From: Deinococcus aerophilus
GTDB taxonomy: Bacteria > Deinococcota > Deinococci > Deinococcales > Deinococcaceae
NCBI RefSeq assembly: GCF_014647075.1
Contig: NZ_BMOM01000001.1
Coordinates: 244,183-308,182, forward strand
Length of the DNA stretch: 64,000 bases
Direction: 5' to 3'
Position 1 is the stretch's first letter. Every line of letters starts with the position of its first letter. This document shows, in pieces, positions 1-15,419 of the stretch. Below the pieces are notes generated by a model, which did not search any database, was not told the DNA's origin, and was given only the letters and a program-made list of their open reading frames with translations. The translations under genes were made by a program, and so were the position numbers.

Positions 1-1289
1 GGGAAGATGATGCACAGGGTCAGCACGAACAGCTGAATCATGATGAACGGAATCACGCCCCGGTAGATGTCGGTGGTCGCCAAGTACTTGCCGGCAATGC
101 CGCGCAGATAGAACAGAGAGAACCCAAAGGGCGGTGTCAGGAAGCTGGTCTGCAGGTTGATTCCCAGCAGGATGCCGTACCAGATCATGTCCACACCCAG
201 CTCTCGGGCGACGGGCGCGAAGATGGGCAGCAGGATAAAGGCGATCTCGAAGAAATCCAGGAAGAAACCCAGGACGAAGATCGCCAGGTTGGTCAGGATC
301 AGGAAGCCCAGCACCCCGCCCGGCAGGTTGGCCAGGATGTTCTGCATGTACAGGTCGCCGTCCAGCGCCCGGAATACCAGAGAGAACGACGTGGAGCCGA
401 TCAGGATGAAGATCACGAAGGTGGTCAGCCGGGCGGTGGACAGGGTGACTTCCCACAGCCCGGCGCGCGTCAGCTTGCGGTTGGCGAGGGCCAGCAGCAC
501 CGCGCCCAGCGCCCCCACCGCGCCCGCCTCGGTGGCGGTGGCGAGGCCGAAGAAGATCGAGCCCAGCACCGCGAAGATCAGCAGCAGCGGCGGAATCATG
601 GCGCGCAGTACCTGCAGGGCCATGGCACTGGGCTTGATGTTCAGTTCGTGGGCGGGCATCGCCGGAGCCAGCTTGGGGTTCAGGGCCGAACGCACGACCA
701 CGTACACGATGTACAGCGCCGCGAGCAGCAGGCCCGGCACCATCGAACCCAGGAACAGGTCTCCCACCGATACGCCCAGCTCGCTGCCCAGCACCACCAG
801 GACCACGCTGGGCGGAATGACCTGCCCCAGCGTCCCCGAGGCTGCAATCACGCCGCCGGCCAGGCCCTTGTCGTAGCCGTAGCGCAGCATGATCGGCAGG
901 CTGATCAGGCCCATGGTGACCACCGTGGCGGCCACCACGCCGGTCGTGGCCGCCAGCAGCAGCCCCACCAGAACCACGGCGACCGCGATGCCGCCGCGCA
1001 ACCGTCCGAACAGCAGCCCAGCCGTTCGCAGCAGGTCCTCGGCCAGCCCGCTCTTGCCCAGGATGCCGCCCATGAACACGAAATACGGAATGGCCAGCAG
1101 CGTGAAGTTGCTCATGGTGCCGAAGATGCGGTCAGGAATGGCCCGCAGCAGCAGCGCGTCGAAGTGGCCCGTACTCAGGCCGATCAGGCCGAAAATGATG
1201 GCGGTTCCGGCCAGCGAGAACGCCACCGGGAAACCGCTGAAGATCAGAATGAAGGCCCCAAAGAACATCCACAGACCGATGGCATCCAT
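1..1289 (-). CDS. dctM: TRAP transporter large permease, DctM-like (3' end outside window)
   Basis: The reading frame starts at ATG 1289 and stays open to base 1, so the C-terminus is missing. The product begins MDAIGLWMFFGAFILIF and is almost entirely hydrophobic, with many predicted membrane helices and conserved stretches such as FMGGILGKSGLAEDLL and GQVIPPSVVLVVLG. This is the DctM family, the large membrane subunit of tripartite ATP-independent periplasmic transporters, which import organic acids using an ion gradient. Its ATG overlaps the stop of the small subunit (TAATG), so the two are translationally coupled. The binding protein DctP is not upstream; it could lie beyond the left edge. 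The substrate cannot be told. Confidence 0.9.
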   Translation of the reverse strand, partial: MDAIGLWMFFGAFILIFSGFPVAFSLAGTAIIFGLIGLSTGHFDALLLRAIPDRIFGTMSNFTLLAIPYFVFMGGILGKSGLAEDLLRTAGLLFGRLRGGIAVAVVLVGLLLAATTGVVAATVVTMGLISLPIMLRYGYDKGLAGGVIAASGTLGQVIPPSVVLVVLGSELGVSVGDLFLGSMVPGLLLAALYIVYVVVRSALNPKLAPAMPAHELNIKPSAMALQVLRAMIPPLLLIFAVLGSIFFGLATATEAGAVGALGAVLLALANRKLTRAGLWEVTLSTARLTTFVIFILIGSTSFSLVFRALDGDLYMQNILANLPGGVLGFLILTNLAIFVLGFFLDFFEIAFILLPIFAPVARELGVDMIWYGILLGINLQTSFLTPPFGFSLFYLRGIAGKYLATTDIYRGVIPFIMIQLFVLTLCIIF

Positions 1290-1960
1290 TATTTCTTCCT
1301 CTGTTCGTCTGGAGTTTTCGCTGCGGCGTCCGTGCCGGCCTCTGCCTCATCCGGCAGGCCCACCAGCAGGCCGTCGAGGCCGGCGCGGTCCAGCTGCACC
1401 TCCGCGCGCAGGGCTTCAAGTTCATCCTGGGTGCGGTACTCGTAGTGGCCGCTCAGCGCCCCTGCCGCCTTGATCGCTTCGCTGATGCCCTGAATGAACA
1501 GCAACACAAAACCGATGGGCACCAGCAGTTTGACGGGCCAGCGCAGCAGCCCGCCCGGATCCGAGCTGCTTTCCTGCATGCCGTAGCTGAGCTGAAACCA
1601 CGGAATGGCCACCCACAGGGCGATCACACAGAACGGCAGCAAAAAGAGCAGCGTGCCCAGCAGGTTGATCAGCGCCCGCTGCCTGGGCCGCAGACGGCCG
1701 TACAGAACGTCCACCCGCACGTGCTCGTCCAGGCTCATCACGTATGCGCCGCCCAGCAGAAAGATCACGCTGAACAGGTACCACTGAAGTTCCAGCAAAG
1801 AGTTGCTGCTGAACTGTGTGCCCAGGTAACGGTCGGCGAAGCGCCCAAACACGTTGAACAGGCCCACGGCGATCATCAACAGGGTGATGCCGCCAATCAC
1901 CACACCCAGCCAGGATGAAAAGCGGTCTATGGCACGTGCAAGTCCCAGCAATGCCGGCAT
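1289..1960 (-). CDS. dctQ: TRAP transporter small permease, DctQ-like
   Basis: Small membrane subunit of the TRAP transporter, about 223 residues with four predicted helices: one near the N-terminus (LGVVIGGITLLMIAVGLFNV), then LYLFSVIFLLGGAYV-like, LLFLLPFCVIALWV and LLVPIGFVLLF segments. The start MPALLGLARAIDRF at 1960 is chosen because GAGGT lies five bases upstream; a longer frame reaches back to 2143 but has no such site and looks non-coding. The C-terminal 50 residues are charged and probably cytoplasmic. A TATACT -10-like box lies at 2042-2047 on this strand, leaving a leader of roughly 80 nt. Confidence 0.9.
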   Translation of the reverse strand: MPALLGLARAIDRFSSWLGVVIGGITLLMIAVGLFNVFGRFADRYLGTQFSSNSLLELQWYLFSVIFLLGGAYVMSLDEHVRVDVLYGRLRPRQRALINLLGTLLFLLPFCVIALWVAIPWFQLSYGMQESSSDPGGLLRWPVKLLVPIGFVLLFIQGISEAIKAAGALSGHYEYRTQDELEALRAEVQLDRAGLDGLLVGLPDEAEAGTDAAAKTPDEQRKK

Positions 1961-2041
1961 TCCTACCTCACTTTGAACGACCCTGCTGGCGGCCCCTGGC
2001 CGCGCGACGAAGTCGCTCCTTAAGAATTTGTTTACGCCCGG

Positions 2042-2047
2042 AGTATA
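2042..2047 (-). promoter_or_regulatory. Possible -10 element for dctQ-dctM
   Basis: TATACT on the minus strand about 80 nt before dctQ. No good -35 box is visible at the usual distance. Confidence 0.35.
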
Positions 2048-2073
2048 CGTGTGCTGGCGACAAGGACGCGGGC

Positions 2074-2451
2074 CTAGGCTGGCCTGCGCCCGGCGCGCCA
2101 GACCGCCCACATCAGCAGCGGCTGAAGGGGCAGTCTGGCCCACGTGGCCCAGGCGGGGACCCCGAACCGCTGCGGCTCCTGCGCCATGTACAGGTTTGCC
2201 GGAAAAACGGCGACCAGCAGCGCGAGCAGGCCCCAGCGGGCGGCGGGGCGGGTGACGGGATGCAGCAGGCCCAGGCCTCCGGCGAGCTCGGCCGCTCCGC
2301 TGAGCAGGGTCGCGGCACGTGCATCCAGCGGCAGCCCCGGCGGCACGATGCGGTCAAAACTCTGCGGAATGAGAAAATGCAGCGTTCCCGCGATAGTGAA
2401 CACGGCGGCCAGGGCGAGCAGGCCGGGGGTCGGTCGGTCGGGTGGGGTCAT
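2074..2451 (-). CDS. DoxX-family membrane protein
   Basis: About 125 residues with four hydrophobic segments. It carries the family pattern HFLIPQSFDRIVPPGLP followed by SGAAELAGGLGLL and ALLVAVFPANLYMAQ, which is typical of DoxX-like small integral membrane proteins. These have been linked to quinone or redox-stress functions in some bacteria, but a specific role cannot be assigned here. The start is uncertain: ATG 2451 is used, and a GTG five codons upstream (2466) is possible. No clear ribosome binding site precedes either. Confidence 0.75.
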   Translation of the reverse strand: MTPPDRPTPGLLALAAVFTIAGTLHFLIPQSFDRIVPPGLPLDARAATLLSGAAELAGGLGLLHPVTRPAARWGLLALLVAVFPANLYMAQEPQRFGVPAWATWARLPLQPLLMWAVWRAGRRPA

Positions 2452-2499
2452 GGCCCAGTCCAGCACATCCGCACCGCGCCGCCCCTGCGCGCACAGCAG

Positions 2500-2526
2500 A
2501 AGGCCGGACTTCGGCAGTCCGGCCTT
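2500..2526 (-). terminator. Intrinsic terminator-like hairpin
   Basis: An 11-bp perfect stem (AAGGCCGGACT with its complement) and a 5-nt loop, just downstream of the minus-strand gene ending at 2555. It has only a short T run. Confidence 0.7.
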
Positions 2527-2554
2527 CGGTGGAGGAATGTGGGGTGCGGGTGGG

Positions 2555-2776
2555 TCAGCCCTGGTTGGTGGCAGGCACCGAGCGGGCCTCCTTGAGGTCC
2601 TCCTGCTCCTTGAGGCCGTCGTGCTCGTTGTTGCGGGCGGCGTTGGCCTCGCGGTCGTTGTTGCCCTTGAAGGAGGGTTTGTTGTCGTGCTCGATCTCGT
2701 GGACCTCTTTCTTGTTGCGGTCGTACTGATCGGGCAGGCTGGTATGGCCGCTGTTCTTGTCGTCTTTGTCTGGCAT
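2555..2776 (-). CDS. Small highly hydrophilic hypothetical protein
   Basis: 73 residues, rich in Asp, Glu, Lys, Asn and His and with no hydrophobic core (for example DDKNSGHTSLPDQYDRNKK and NDREANAARNNEHDG). The composition resembles disordered hydrophilin-like stress proteins, but no family is recognised. A terminator-like hairpin follows directly, which supports a real transcription unit. No good ribosome binding site is seen before the ATG. Confidence 0.6.
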   Translation of the reverse strand: MPDKDDKNSGHTSLPDQYDRNKKEVHEIEHDNKPSFKGNNDREANAARNNEHDGLKEQEDLKEARSVPATNQG

Positions 2777-2865
2777 ACCGGCCAGCCTGACAGTTAGCCC
2801 CGCGTGCGGGAACAGGAAAAGCTCAAGCGGCGTTCACAGATGAAGGGGCGCTCAAGCGGCCAGCG

Positions 2866-3386
2866 TCACGCGGGCGAGACGTACACGTGAACCTGGGGCA
2901 CCCGGCCGTCGGCCTCGGTCCAGGGGGCGGCCAGCGTGGCCACCTGCCGCCAGGCCTCGGATTCGTACAGGGCGATGGGGACAGCGCTGGCGGTATGCAC
3001 GTCCAGAATGGCGCGCCGCCCCAGGCTCCGGGCTTCAGCCCAGGCGGTCCGGAACAGCGACCGGGCCAGTCCCCGGCCCTGGAACCCGGGGGCCACGAAC
3101 AGACGCGAGACGACGGCGACCTCAGCGCGCGGCACCCCGCTGGCCGCAATCCACGCGGGCAGGGGTTCGCCCTCCGGCGGGGCCGGGCGCAGGACCACCT
3201 GTCCCACCGCCACGCCGCCCACCTGCGCCACCCACGCACCCAGCGGCGCGGGCGGGGCAAGAAAGCCGGCGGGGTCGTCCGGCCAGCCCGAGGGATAGGC
3301 GTTGGCGAGGTGGGTCCGGCGCAGCGCCTCCACCAGCGCGGGCAGGTCGGCGTCCGTGCGAGGGCGCACGGCGGAGGCGGGCGCGC

Positions 3387-3390
<4 letters not shown>
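2866..3390 (-). CDS. GNAT-family N-acetyltransferase
   Basis: 174 residues. The acetyl-CoA binding core is visible as [20 protein letters not shown] (Q/R-x-x-G-x-G/A motif, about residues 93-112), preceded by the beta strands of the GNAT fold and followed by [19 protein letters not shown]. Such enzymes transfer acetyl from acetyl-CoA to an amine; the substrate is unknown. The start is GTG at 3390, which overlaps the dcd stop as GTGA, so it is co-transcribed and probably coupled with dcd. Confidence 0.85.
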
Positions 3391-3947
<557 letters not shown>

Positions 3948-3954
3948 GGCGTGA

Positions 3955-3960
3955 ATGCTA
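3955..3960 (-). promoter_or_regulatory. Leaderless-type -10 (TAGCAT) for dcd
   Basis: TAGCAT on the minus strand with 7 nt before the ATG and no ribosome binding site between. Confidence 0.65.
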
Positions 3961-4003
3961 GCGTCCCGGACCGGAAACATCGAATACGGCCCCTGAGATG
4001 AGC

Positions 4004-4009
4004 TAGCCT
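4004..4009 (+). promoter_or_regulatory. Leaderless-type -10 (TAGCCT) for the metallophosphoesterase
   Basis: TAGCCT with 6 nt before GTG 4016. It is divergent from the dcd promoter about 45 bp away. Confidence 0.65.
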
Positions 4010-4015
4010 GGGCGC

Positions 4016-4765
4016 GTGCGGGTGGCCGTTATCAGCGATGTTCATGGCAACGCCTTTGCCCTGGAAGCCGTGCTGCGTGAGCTGCGCCGGGCGGCCCCCG
4101 ACCTGATCCTCAACCTGGGAGACCAGATCGAGGGCAGCGCCGACCCGGCCCGCGCGGCGGCGCTGCAGGCCGGTCTGGGCGCGCTGGAGGTGCGGGGCAA
4201 CAACGAGGAGAAGCTGTGGCCGGGCGGGCGGCGGGCCCCGATCTCTGTGGCACTGGGGACGTGGCTGGACACCCAGCTGGACGCCGCAGCCCTGAGCCGC
4301 CTCGCTGACCTGCCCCTGACGGCCCGCGCACTGGAAGGGCGGCTTCTGGCCTGTCACGGCACACCCGACAGCGCCTGGGACATGCTGCTGTGGCACTGGC
4401 AGGACGCCCCGGAGGGTCCGCCGGGCCACGGCTTCTACCGTGCCCGCGACCCGCGGGAACTGCGCGCGGTGATTGAACCCCTGGCCGCCGCGGTGGTGGT
4501 GTGCGGCCACACCCACCGGCCCGGCGCGACCCGCGTGGGCGACACGCTGGTGGTGAACGCCGGCTCGGTCAGCGATCAGGTGGACAGCGACCCGCGTGCC
4601 CGCTGGACTGTGCTGGAGGAGAAGGCGGGGCACTGGTCGGTGGACTTCCGCACGGTGCCCTACGACATCGAGGCCGCGGTGCGCTGGTCGGCGCTGCATT
4701 CTCCGTTCGGGGACGGCGAGGCGGCCCTGCTGCGTACCGGCACCATGAGCGGGCGCGGCGGCTGA
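4016..4765 (+). CDS. Metallophosphoesterase (YfcE/MJ0936-like)
   Basis: 249 residues with the complete set of calcineurin-like dimetal motifs in order: D-x-H (ISDVHGN, near residue 8), GDQIEGS, GNNE, a His in CHGTPDS and GHTHRPG near residue 165. The family hydrolyses phosphodiesters or phosphomonoesters in the cytoplasm; the natural substrate is unknown. The GTG start follows a leaderless-type -10, and no Shine-Dalgarno is present. It is divergent from dcd. Confidence 0.85.
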   Translation: MRVAVISDVHGNAFALEAVLRELRRAAPDLILNLGDQIEGSADPARAAALQAGLGALEVRGNNEEKLWPGGRRAPISVALGTWLDTQLDAAALSRLADLPLTARALEGRLLACHGTPDSAWDMLLWHWQDAPEGPPGHGFYRARDPRELRAVIEPLAAAVVVCGHTHRPGATRVGDTLVVNAGSVSDQVDSDPRARWTVLEEKAGHWSVDFRTVPYDIEAAVRWSALHSPFGDGEAALLRTGTMSGRGG

Positions 4766-4789
4766 CGCCCCTTTTTCCGCCGCAGGCTT

Positions 4790-4795
4790 TACGCT
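4790..4795 (+). promoter_or_regulatory. Leaderless-type -10 (TACGCT)
   Basis: TACGCT with 6 nt before ATG 4802. It decides the start over a GTG at 4796. Confidence 0.65.
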
Positions 4796-4801
4796 GTGTT
4801 C

Positions 4802-5890
4802 ATGTACAGATGGCTGGGAGTGGTCGGTTGCCTGCTGGGTGCCACGGCGGGGGCGCAGAACGTGCAGGCGTGCGGCGGCACGCCGGGGCTGCCCGCCTGG
4901 GTGCAGGCGGGCGTCTACTCGGGCACGCTGGGTAGCTCCACCGTCACGCTGGGGCTGAGTCCCCGGAACATCGATGCCAACCGCTACTTCTATGCGGGCC
5001 GCGCCGCCGATCTGTTTCTCACTCCGTTCCGGTCCGGCAACACCCTGATCCTGCAGGAGGAGGTCCGGCTGGACTATGGGGCAGAGACCACGGTGTCCGG
5101 CTGCCTGACGCTGGAACGCGACGGAACGGCGCTGCGCGGCACCTGGAAGGTGCCCGGCACCGCCCGGACCCTCAAGGTGACTCTGGAGGCCATGAACGTG
5201 GCGAAGGTGGCGCTGAAGCTGCCGGCCTCGCCGGGGCTGACCCGACTGCGGCGCAGCGATCCGCTGACCTTCTTGAAACTCAACCGCCCGTGGACGAACA
5301 CGGCGGATGGCCGCCGCACCCGGGAACCGCTGTCGGGCCTGAGCTATCCGCGGGTGCCGGGTGCGAGCCCCGCGCTGGAGCTTGTCCTGCAAGACCGGCT
5401 GCTGGAGCACGCCGCCGCGGGTTTGAACTGCAAGTCATGGCTGCCGCAAAGAGCGCAGGGCGACGACGGCTACACCCTGAATGTCGGCGTCACGCTGCTC
5501 ACCTCCCGGCTGCTGAGCCTGCGCGAGGACGTGGGCTACTCGTGCGGGGGCGCCCATCCCGACAGCTCCACCACCGGCCTGATCCTCGACCGCGCCACGG
5601 GACGCCACATACCGCTGCAGACGCTGTGGCCCAGCCTCACGCCGGCCCGGCTCAAGACGCTGTACCTCGCCTTGCCCGGCACCGAGCCTGATTCCGAGTG
5701 CGACGACATCCTGCACGGAATGGAGCCCAGCTTCGCCGTCTATCTGACCCCCGCCGGGCTGAACCTGACCCCCGACTCCCTGCCCCACGTCATCGCCGCC
5801 TGCGCCGAGACGGTGATGGTGCCCTACGGACAGCTCCGGACCGGCGCGAACCGGGCCTCGCCGTATTACCCCGAGCTGTACGGCCGGTGA
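4802..5890 (+). CDS. Secreted protein with RsiV/DUF3298-like C-terminus
   Basis: 362 residues with a short signal peptide (MYRWLGVVGCLLGATAGAQ). The C-terminal third contains YSCGGAHPDSSTT and ATGRHIPLQTLWP, which resemble the DUF3298 (RsiV-like) module found in exported proteins. The N-terminal half, with AGVYSGTLGSSTVTLGL, looks like a beta-rich module. The role is unknown. It stands alone between the metallophosphoesterase and a strong hairpin terminator. Start 4802 is chosen from the leaderless promoter. Confidence 0.7.
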   Translation: MYRWLGVVGCLLGATAGAQNVQACGGTPGLPAWVQAGVYSGTLGSSTVTLGLSPRNIDANRYFYAGRAADLFLTPFRSGNTLILQEEVRLDYGAETTVSGCLTLERDGTALRGTWKVPGTARTLKVTLEAMNVAKVALKLPASPGLTRLRRSDPLTFLKLNRPWTNTADGRRTREPLSGLSYPRVPGASPALELVLQDRLLEHAAAGLNCKSWLPQRAQGDDGYTLNVGVTLLTSRLLSLREDVGYSCGGAHPDSSTTGLILDRATGRHIPLQTLWPSLTPARLKTLYLALPGTEPDSECDDILHGMEPSFAVYLTPAGLNLTPDSLPHVIAACAETVMVPYGQLRTGANRASPYYPELYGR

Positions 5891-5899
5891 CCGTCACAG

Positions 5900-5932
5900 G
5901 AAACCGCCCCGGGCGGGGGCCGGGGCGGTTTC
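5900..5932. terminator. Bidirectional terminator
   Basis: A 13-bp perfect stem (GAAACCGCCCCGG and complement) with a 7-nt loop between the convergent genes ending at 5890 and 5949. A/T at the stem base serves both strands. Confidence 0.85.
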
Positions 5933-5948
5933 AGGGATCAGGGTGCGC

Positions 5949-6635
<687 letters not shown>

Positions 6636-6642
6636 ACACCCC

Positions 6643-6648
6643 AGCATA
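6643..6648 (-). promoter_or_regulatory. Leaderless-type -10 (TATGCT) for the BI-1 protein
   Basis: TATGCT on the minus strand, 7 nt from ATG 6635. Confidence 0.65.
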
Positions 6649-6751
6649 CGGGGGGATGCTGAGGAAAGTTCCCGCGCAGGGGCACCCCCGTCTTGCCCGG
6701 CCCTTGACCTACGTCATGGCGGCTCCGTGCGCCACGCGGCACACTGCTGGC

Positions 6752-6988
6752 ATGACCCACATCATCACCAGTCCGTGTATCGGAACCAAGGATCAGGCGT
6801 GCACCGAGGTCTGCCCGGTGGAGTGCATCTACGACGCCGGAGAGCTGTTCCTGATTCATCCCGACGAGTGCATCGACTGTGGAGCGTGCGTGCCCGCGTG
6901 CCCGGTCAGCGCGATCTTCCCCGAGGAGGACGTACCGGCCGGCGAGGAGCCGTTCATCGCCCGCAACCACGAATTCTTCGGAGCGTAG
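6752..6988 (+). CDS. fdxA: 7Fe-8S ferredoxin (copy 1)
   Basis: 78 residues. The cysteines follow the Azotobacter FdI-type 7Fe pattern: Cys9, Cys17 and Cys50 for the 3Fe-4S cluster, Cys21, Cys40, Cys43 and Cys46 for the 4Fe-4S cluster, and Cys25 free. It is a small cytoplasmic electron carrier. A near-identical second copy lies at 47350-47586, differing at only 5 of 78 positions. Start ATG 6752 matches the second copy; a longer upstream frame is not conserved. Confidence 0.95.
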   Translation: MTHIITSPCIGTKDQACTEVCPVECIYDAGELFLIHPDECIDCGACVPACPVSAIFPEEDVPAGEEPFIARNHEFFGA

Positions 6989-7043
6989 GGGAGAGGTACG
7001 AAGGACGGCGTTTTCCTGGCTTCCTGGCCTCAACGTTCTGCTG

Positions 7044-7178
7044 GTGGGCGTGAGGGAAGAGGTGCTGGACCGGTACCCGGACCCGGCGTGGGCGCACGCC
7101 CTGCTCATGCTGGCGCGGCGCGTGCGGGTCAGCATGCAACGCTTCGCCGTCTCTCCTGAAGGAGAACGAGAACCCTGA
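7044..7178 (+). CDS. Doubtful small ORF overlapping the cupin start
   Basis: About 44 codons from a GTG at 7044 (or 7050), ending REEVLDRYPDPAWAHALLML and then RRVRVSMQRFAVSPEGEREP. Its TGA overlaps the cupin ATG (TGATG), as expected for a coupled upstream gene, but there is no clear start signal or recognisable family. It could equally be untranslated leader. Confidence 0.25.
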   Translation: MGVREEVLDRYPDPAWAHALLMLARRVRVSMQRFAVSPEGEREP

Positions 7179-7489
7179 TGACCACAGACTCACGACCGCA
7201 GATGGCCCCCGGTGGCCACCACGCCGCGCCCCAGGTGCTGGCCGCCACGCCGGGAGGCCGCGCGTTGCTGTTCACCCTGGAAGCCGGCGAGGGCCTCCCG
7301 CCGCACCGCCATCCGGGAGCACAGGTGGTGTTGGCCGTGCTGTCGGGTGAGGTTGAGGTGCGGGCCGGGGAGGCTGGGCCGCAGACCGTGGGAGCCGCTG
7401 GGGTGGTGACCCACGACGGCGACCACGTCATCAGTGTGCTGGCCCTTCGATCCGCACAGCTGCTGGTCACGCTGTTGAAACTGGTGTGA
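7178..7489 (+). CDS. Small cupin-domain protein
   Basis: 103 residues forming one cupin barrel: motif 1 is LEAGEGLPPHRHPGAQVVLAV-like (His-x-His region, about residues 40-52) and the second half has GAAGVVTHDGDHVISV. The second motif retains His residues that could bind a metal. Function is unassigned; a small-molecule sensor or metal-binding role is possible. It lies between a ferredoxin and a Crp/Fnr regulator on the same strand. AAGGAG lies 13 nt upstream and GAG 8 nt upstream. Confidence 0.75.
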   Translation: MTTDSRPQMAPGGHHAAPQVLAATPGGRALLFTLEAGEGLPPHRHPGAQVVLAVLSGEVEVRAGEAGPQTVGAAGVVTHDGDHVISVLALRSAQLLVTLLKLV

Positions 7490-7541
7490 CGGGCCGCACC
7501 CGTATTGGCCGTACACATGTCGGCCGTGCCAGCATGGCCTG

Positions 7542-8224
7542 GTGACCTCCGAGCCCGCACGCGCACTTTCGCTGCTGAAAAATGCCCCGGTGTTTCAGGG
7601 AGCGCAGGAAGGTGACCTGCGTCCCCTGGCGGCGCTGGGCCGGTTCTCGTGCCTGTCGCGCGGCGAACACCTGTTCCGTGAGGGAGAGTCCATTGAGGCG
7701 CTGCACCTGGTCAGCGGCGGCAGCGTGCGGGTCTACCGCCTGTCGCGCGGAGGGCGGCGCGAGCTGACCCTGCACGTGGAGGGACCGCGCCAGCTGATCG
7801 CCGGCATCGCCGCCTTTCAGAGCCGCGCGACCTACCCGGCCCACGCCCAAGCCCTGCAGACCCCCACCGAGGTGCTGGCCCTGCCGCTGGCCACGGTTCG
7901 GGAGGCCGTGTTCCACACGCCCGCACTGTCGGCGGCGGTGATCGCGTACTTCGCGCGGCGGCAGGCCGAGCTGCTGGGCTGGGTCGACCGCTTGGTCTTC
8001 AGCGAACTGGGCGAGCGGCTGGCCGCCTACCTGCTCGAACATGCCGCCGCGCCGCACCAGCTGCCCACCAACAGCGAACTCGCCGCGCTGCTGGGCACCG
8101 TGCCGGAGCTGGTCAGCCGCAAGCTGGGCGAGTTCTACCGCCTGGGCCTGATCGTGCTGGAGCGGCGCACCGTGCGGGTCAGCGACCCCGCCGAACTCGC
8201 GCGGCTGGCCAGTGGGGAGGGCGT

Positions 8225-8228
<4 letters not shown>
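7542..8228 (+). CDS. Crp/Fnr-family transcriptional regulator
   Basis: 228 residues: an N-terminal cyclic-nucleotide-binding-like beta roll (about 15-130, [28 protein letters not shown]), a dimer helix, then a winged helix with [31 protein letters not shown] as the recognition element. There is no N-terminal cysteine cluster, so it is not a classical FNR oxygen sensor. The start is GTG; CAGCAT precedes it by 6 nt, close to the leaderless pattern. It converges with treY, and the last four bases (CTAG) supply the stop codons of both genes. Confidence 0.85.
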
Positions 8229-11100
<2,872 letters not shown>

Positions 11101-11104
<4 letters not shown>

Positions 11105-12933
11105 GCGTTCCCCAGCAGCGCGGCCTCACCCGGCGGCAGGCTGAACAGGTGTGGCGGCGGCGCGCCGTCCTGCTCGGAGTGGAGCAGCACGCGCGTGGGC
11201 AGGGAGTGCGGCAGCTGAAGGGCTCCCAGGGCCACGGGCTCCTGCCCGAGATTCCACAGCAGCACCCGCTCACCGTCCGGCGTGTCCTGACGTACCCACA
11301 GCACCTCGCCCGCACTGCCCGCGCTGAGGTACCGGCGCGAGCGGTGCTGCAGCGCGGGGTCCTCACGCCGCAGCTGCAGCAGGGCGCGGTACAGGGCCAG
11401 CGTGCGGCCGTGTTCGCCGTGCTCCCGCTCGGACCAGTTCAGCTTGGCACTCTCAAAGGTGCGGCGGTCCTGCGGATCGGGCACTTCCATGTGCATGAAG
11501 TCGCTGAAGTAGGCAAACTCCTTCTTGCGGCCCTCGGTGACCAGCTCGCCCAGTTCCCCGGAATGGTCGCTGAAGAAGGGAAACGGGGTCTCGGCGGCCC
11601 ATTCCTGACCCTGAAAGAGCAGTGGGGTCATGGGCAAGGTCAGCAGCAGCATGCTCGCCCCCCGGAACTGTTGCAGGCTGACCCGGTCATGCTGTTGCAG
11701 CCGGTCCCCCAGGGCGCGGTTGCCCACCTGATCGTGGTTCTGGATGCAGTACACGAAACTGGGCGCTTCCAGACCGTCGGCCGGCTTGCCGCGGTGGTGT
11801 TCCTCGCCCGTCACCTGCCAGAGTTGCCCCTCGTACTTCCAGCCCCGGTTGATCACCTGCGCCAGCTCGGAAGCGCCGCCCTGGAAGCCGCCGTAATACC
11901 CTTCCTGCTCGTGGGTCAGGGTCACGCGGACCTCATGGTGGAAGTCGTCCACCCAGATGCCGTCCAGGCCGGATTCGGTGACCAGCGAGGGTTCGTTGCG
12001 GTGGTCCTCGGCGAGCAGGATATGGGTGCCGCCTAGGCGGTGGACCTCCTGCGCCAGCTCATCCAGGATGTGCAGCGGGCTGTCGTCCTGCATGGCGGCG
12101 GTGGCGTCCAGCCGCAGCCCGTCGAAGCGGTAGGTGCTCAGCCACATGCGCGCGTTGTCCGTGACGTAGCGGCGCATGTGGACCTCGGCGTAATCCAGGC
12201 CCTGTCCCCACGCGGTATGAAAGCGCTCGGTGAAGTAGCTTGGGCTGTAGGCGGCGAGGTAGTTCCCCGCCGGCCCGAAATGGTTGTACACCACATCCAG
12301 AAAGACGGCCAGCCCCAGACCGTGCGCGGCATCGATGAAGGCCATCAGTTCCTCGGGCCGGCCATAGGGGGCGTGCGGCGCGTACATCGCCACGCCGTCG
12401 TAACCCCAGCCGCGCTCTCCGTCATAGGCCGCCAGCGGCATCAGCTGCACGGCCGTGATGCCCAGCTCCTTCAGGTAGGGCAGTTTTTCCTGTGCGGCGC
12501 GGTAGGTGCCTTCGGGTGTAAAGGTGCCCACATGCAGCTCGTAGAACACGCACTCGGCCAGCGCGAGACCCTGCCAGTCGGGGTGCTGCCACTCGTAACA
12601 CTGGTCCGGCGCCAGCACTTCCGCCTCGCCGTGTACACCGCCCGGCAGAAAACGGGCATAGGGGTCGGGCCGCGCCTCGCCGTCCAGCACAAACAGGTAG
12701 TGGGCCCCGGCCCCCACGGGCAGCACGGTTTCAAAAAAGCCCTCTCCCTGGGCGGTCATGGGATACGTCTGGCCGTCCACCCGCACCTCCACCGTCTGGG
12801 CCTGGGTGGTCCACACCCGGAAACGGGTAGCGCTGCCGTCGGGCAGCAGGTGGGCGCCCAGGCGTGAGGACAGGTCGTGGGCGGCAGTGGCAGCGGCGGA
12901 CGGCGCGGCGGATTCGGGATGTGACGGGATCAT
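11101..12933 (-). CDS. treZ: Malto-oligosyltrehalose trehalohydrolase
   Basis: 610 residues. A carbohydrate-binding N-terminal beta domain ([20 protein letters not shown]) is followed by a GH13 barrel with [24 protein letters not shown] (nucleophile Asp), [10 protein letters not shown] (acid/base Glu) and IQNHDQVGN. It cleaves trehalose from the product of TreY. The start MIPSHPES at 12933 follows AAGGAG with good spacing; an upstream extension to 13032 looks non-coding. The 157-nt gap from glgX contains a TATTGT-like box (12970-12975, minus) that might be an internal promoter. Confidence 0.97.
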
Positions 12934-13090
12934 GGGTCTCCTTGCGGCGTCGCTGAGAGAGAGGGGCGGACAATATTTCAAGTTAAGGGGTGAGCTCGGG
13001 CGGTCCGTGAGAACTGTGCGAAGAGACGCCAACGCACCCTGCAGCGCACCGACGTCTCCTCATCTGGAACTTGGGCCCTGCCTAAAGCGC

Positions 13091-15232
<2,142 letters not shown>

Positions 15233-15324
15233 GTGGAGGGAACTCCTTGGCGGGCGCAGTACAGCCCCGAGGTGGTCAAAGAATAGCGGGGAGGGGGCGG
15301 ATGTCATCCACCCCCAATCCTTAA

Positions 15325-15338
15325 TGGAAACGCTACCA
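15325..15338. promoter_or_regulatory. LacI/GalR-family operator upstream of glgX
   Basis: TGGAAACGCTACCA, an imperfect palindrome with the central CG typical of LacI/GalR-type repressor sites (half sites TGGAAAC and TGGTAGC). It lies between glgX and the next gene, in position to control the glgX-treZ-treY operon. Confidence 0.6.
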
Positions 15339-15419
15339 AAGACCCTCTCCAGCTTCTGTATGCCCGGTTCCCTGGGTGGGTTTTAAGTCCGTGCCAGCGG
15401 CGTTTTCACTGCGCCTGCT

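Noticed and set aside
2820..2860. Repeated GCTCAAGCGGC near the GNAT gene as a HAIR site
   Set aside because: The copies are direct, not inverted, and lie downstream of the gene.
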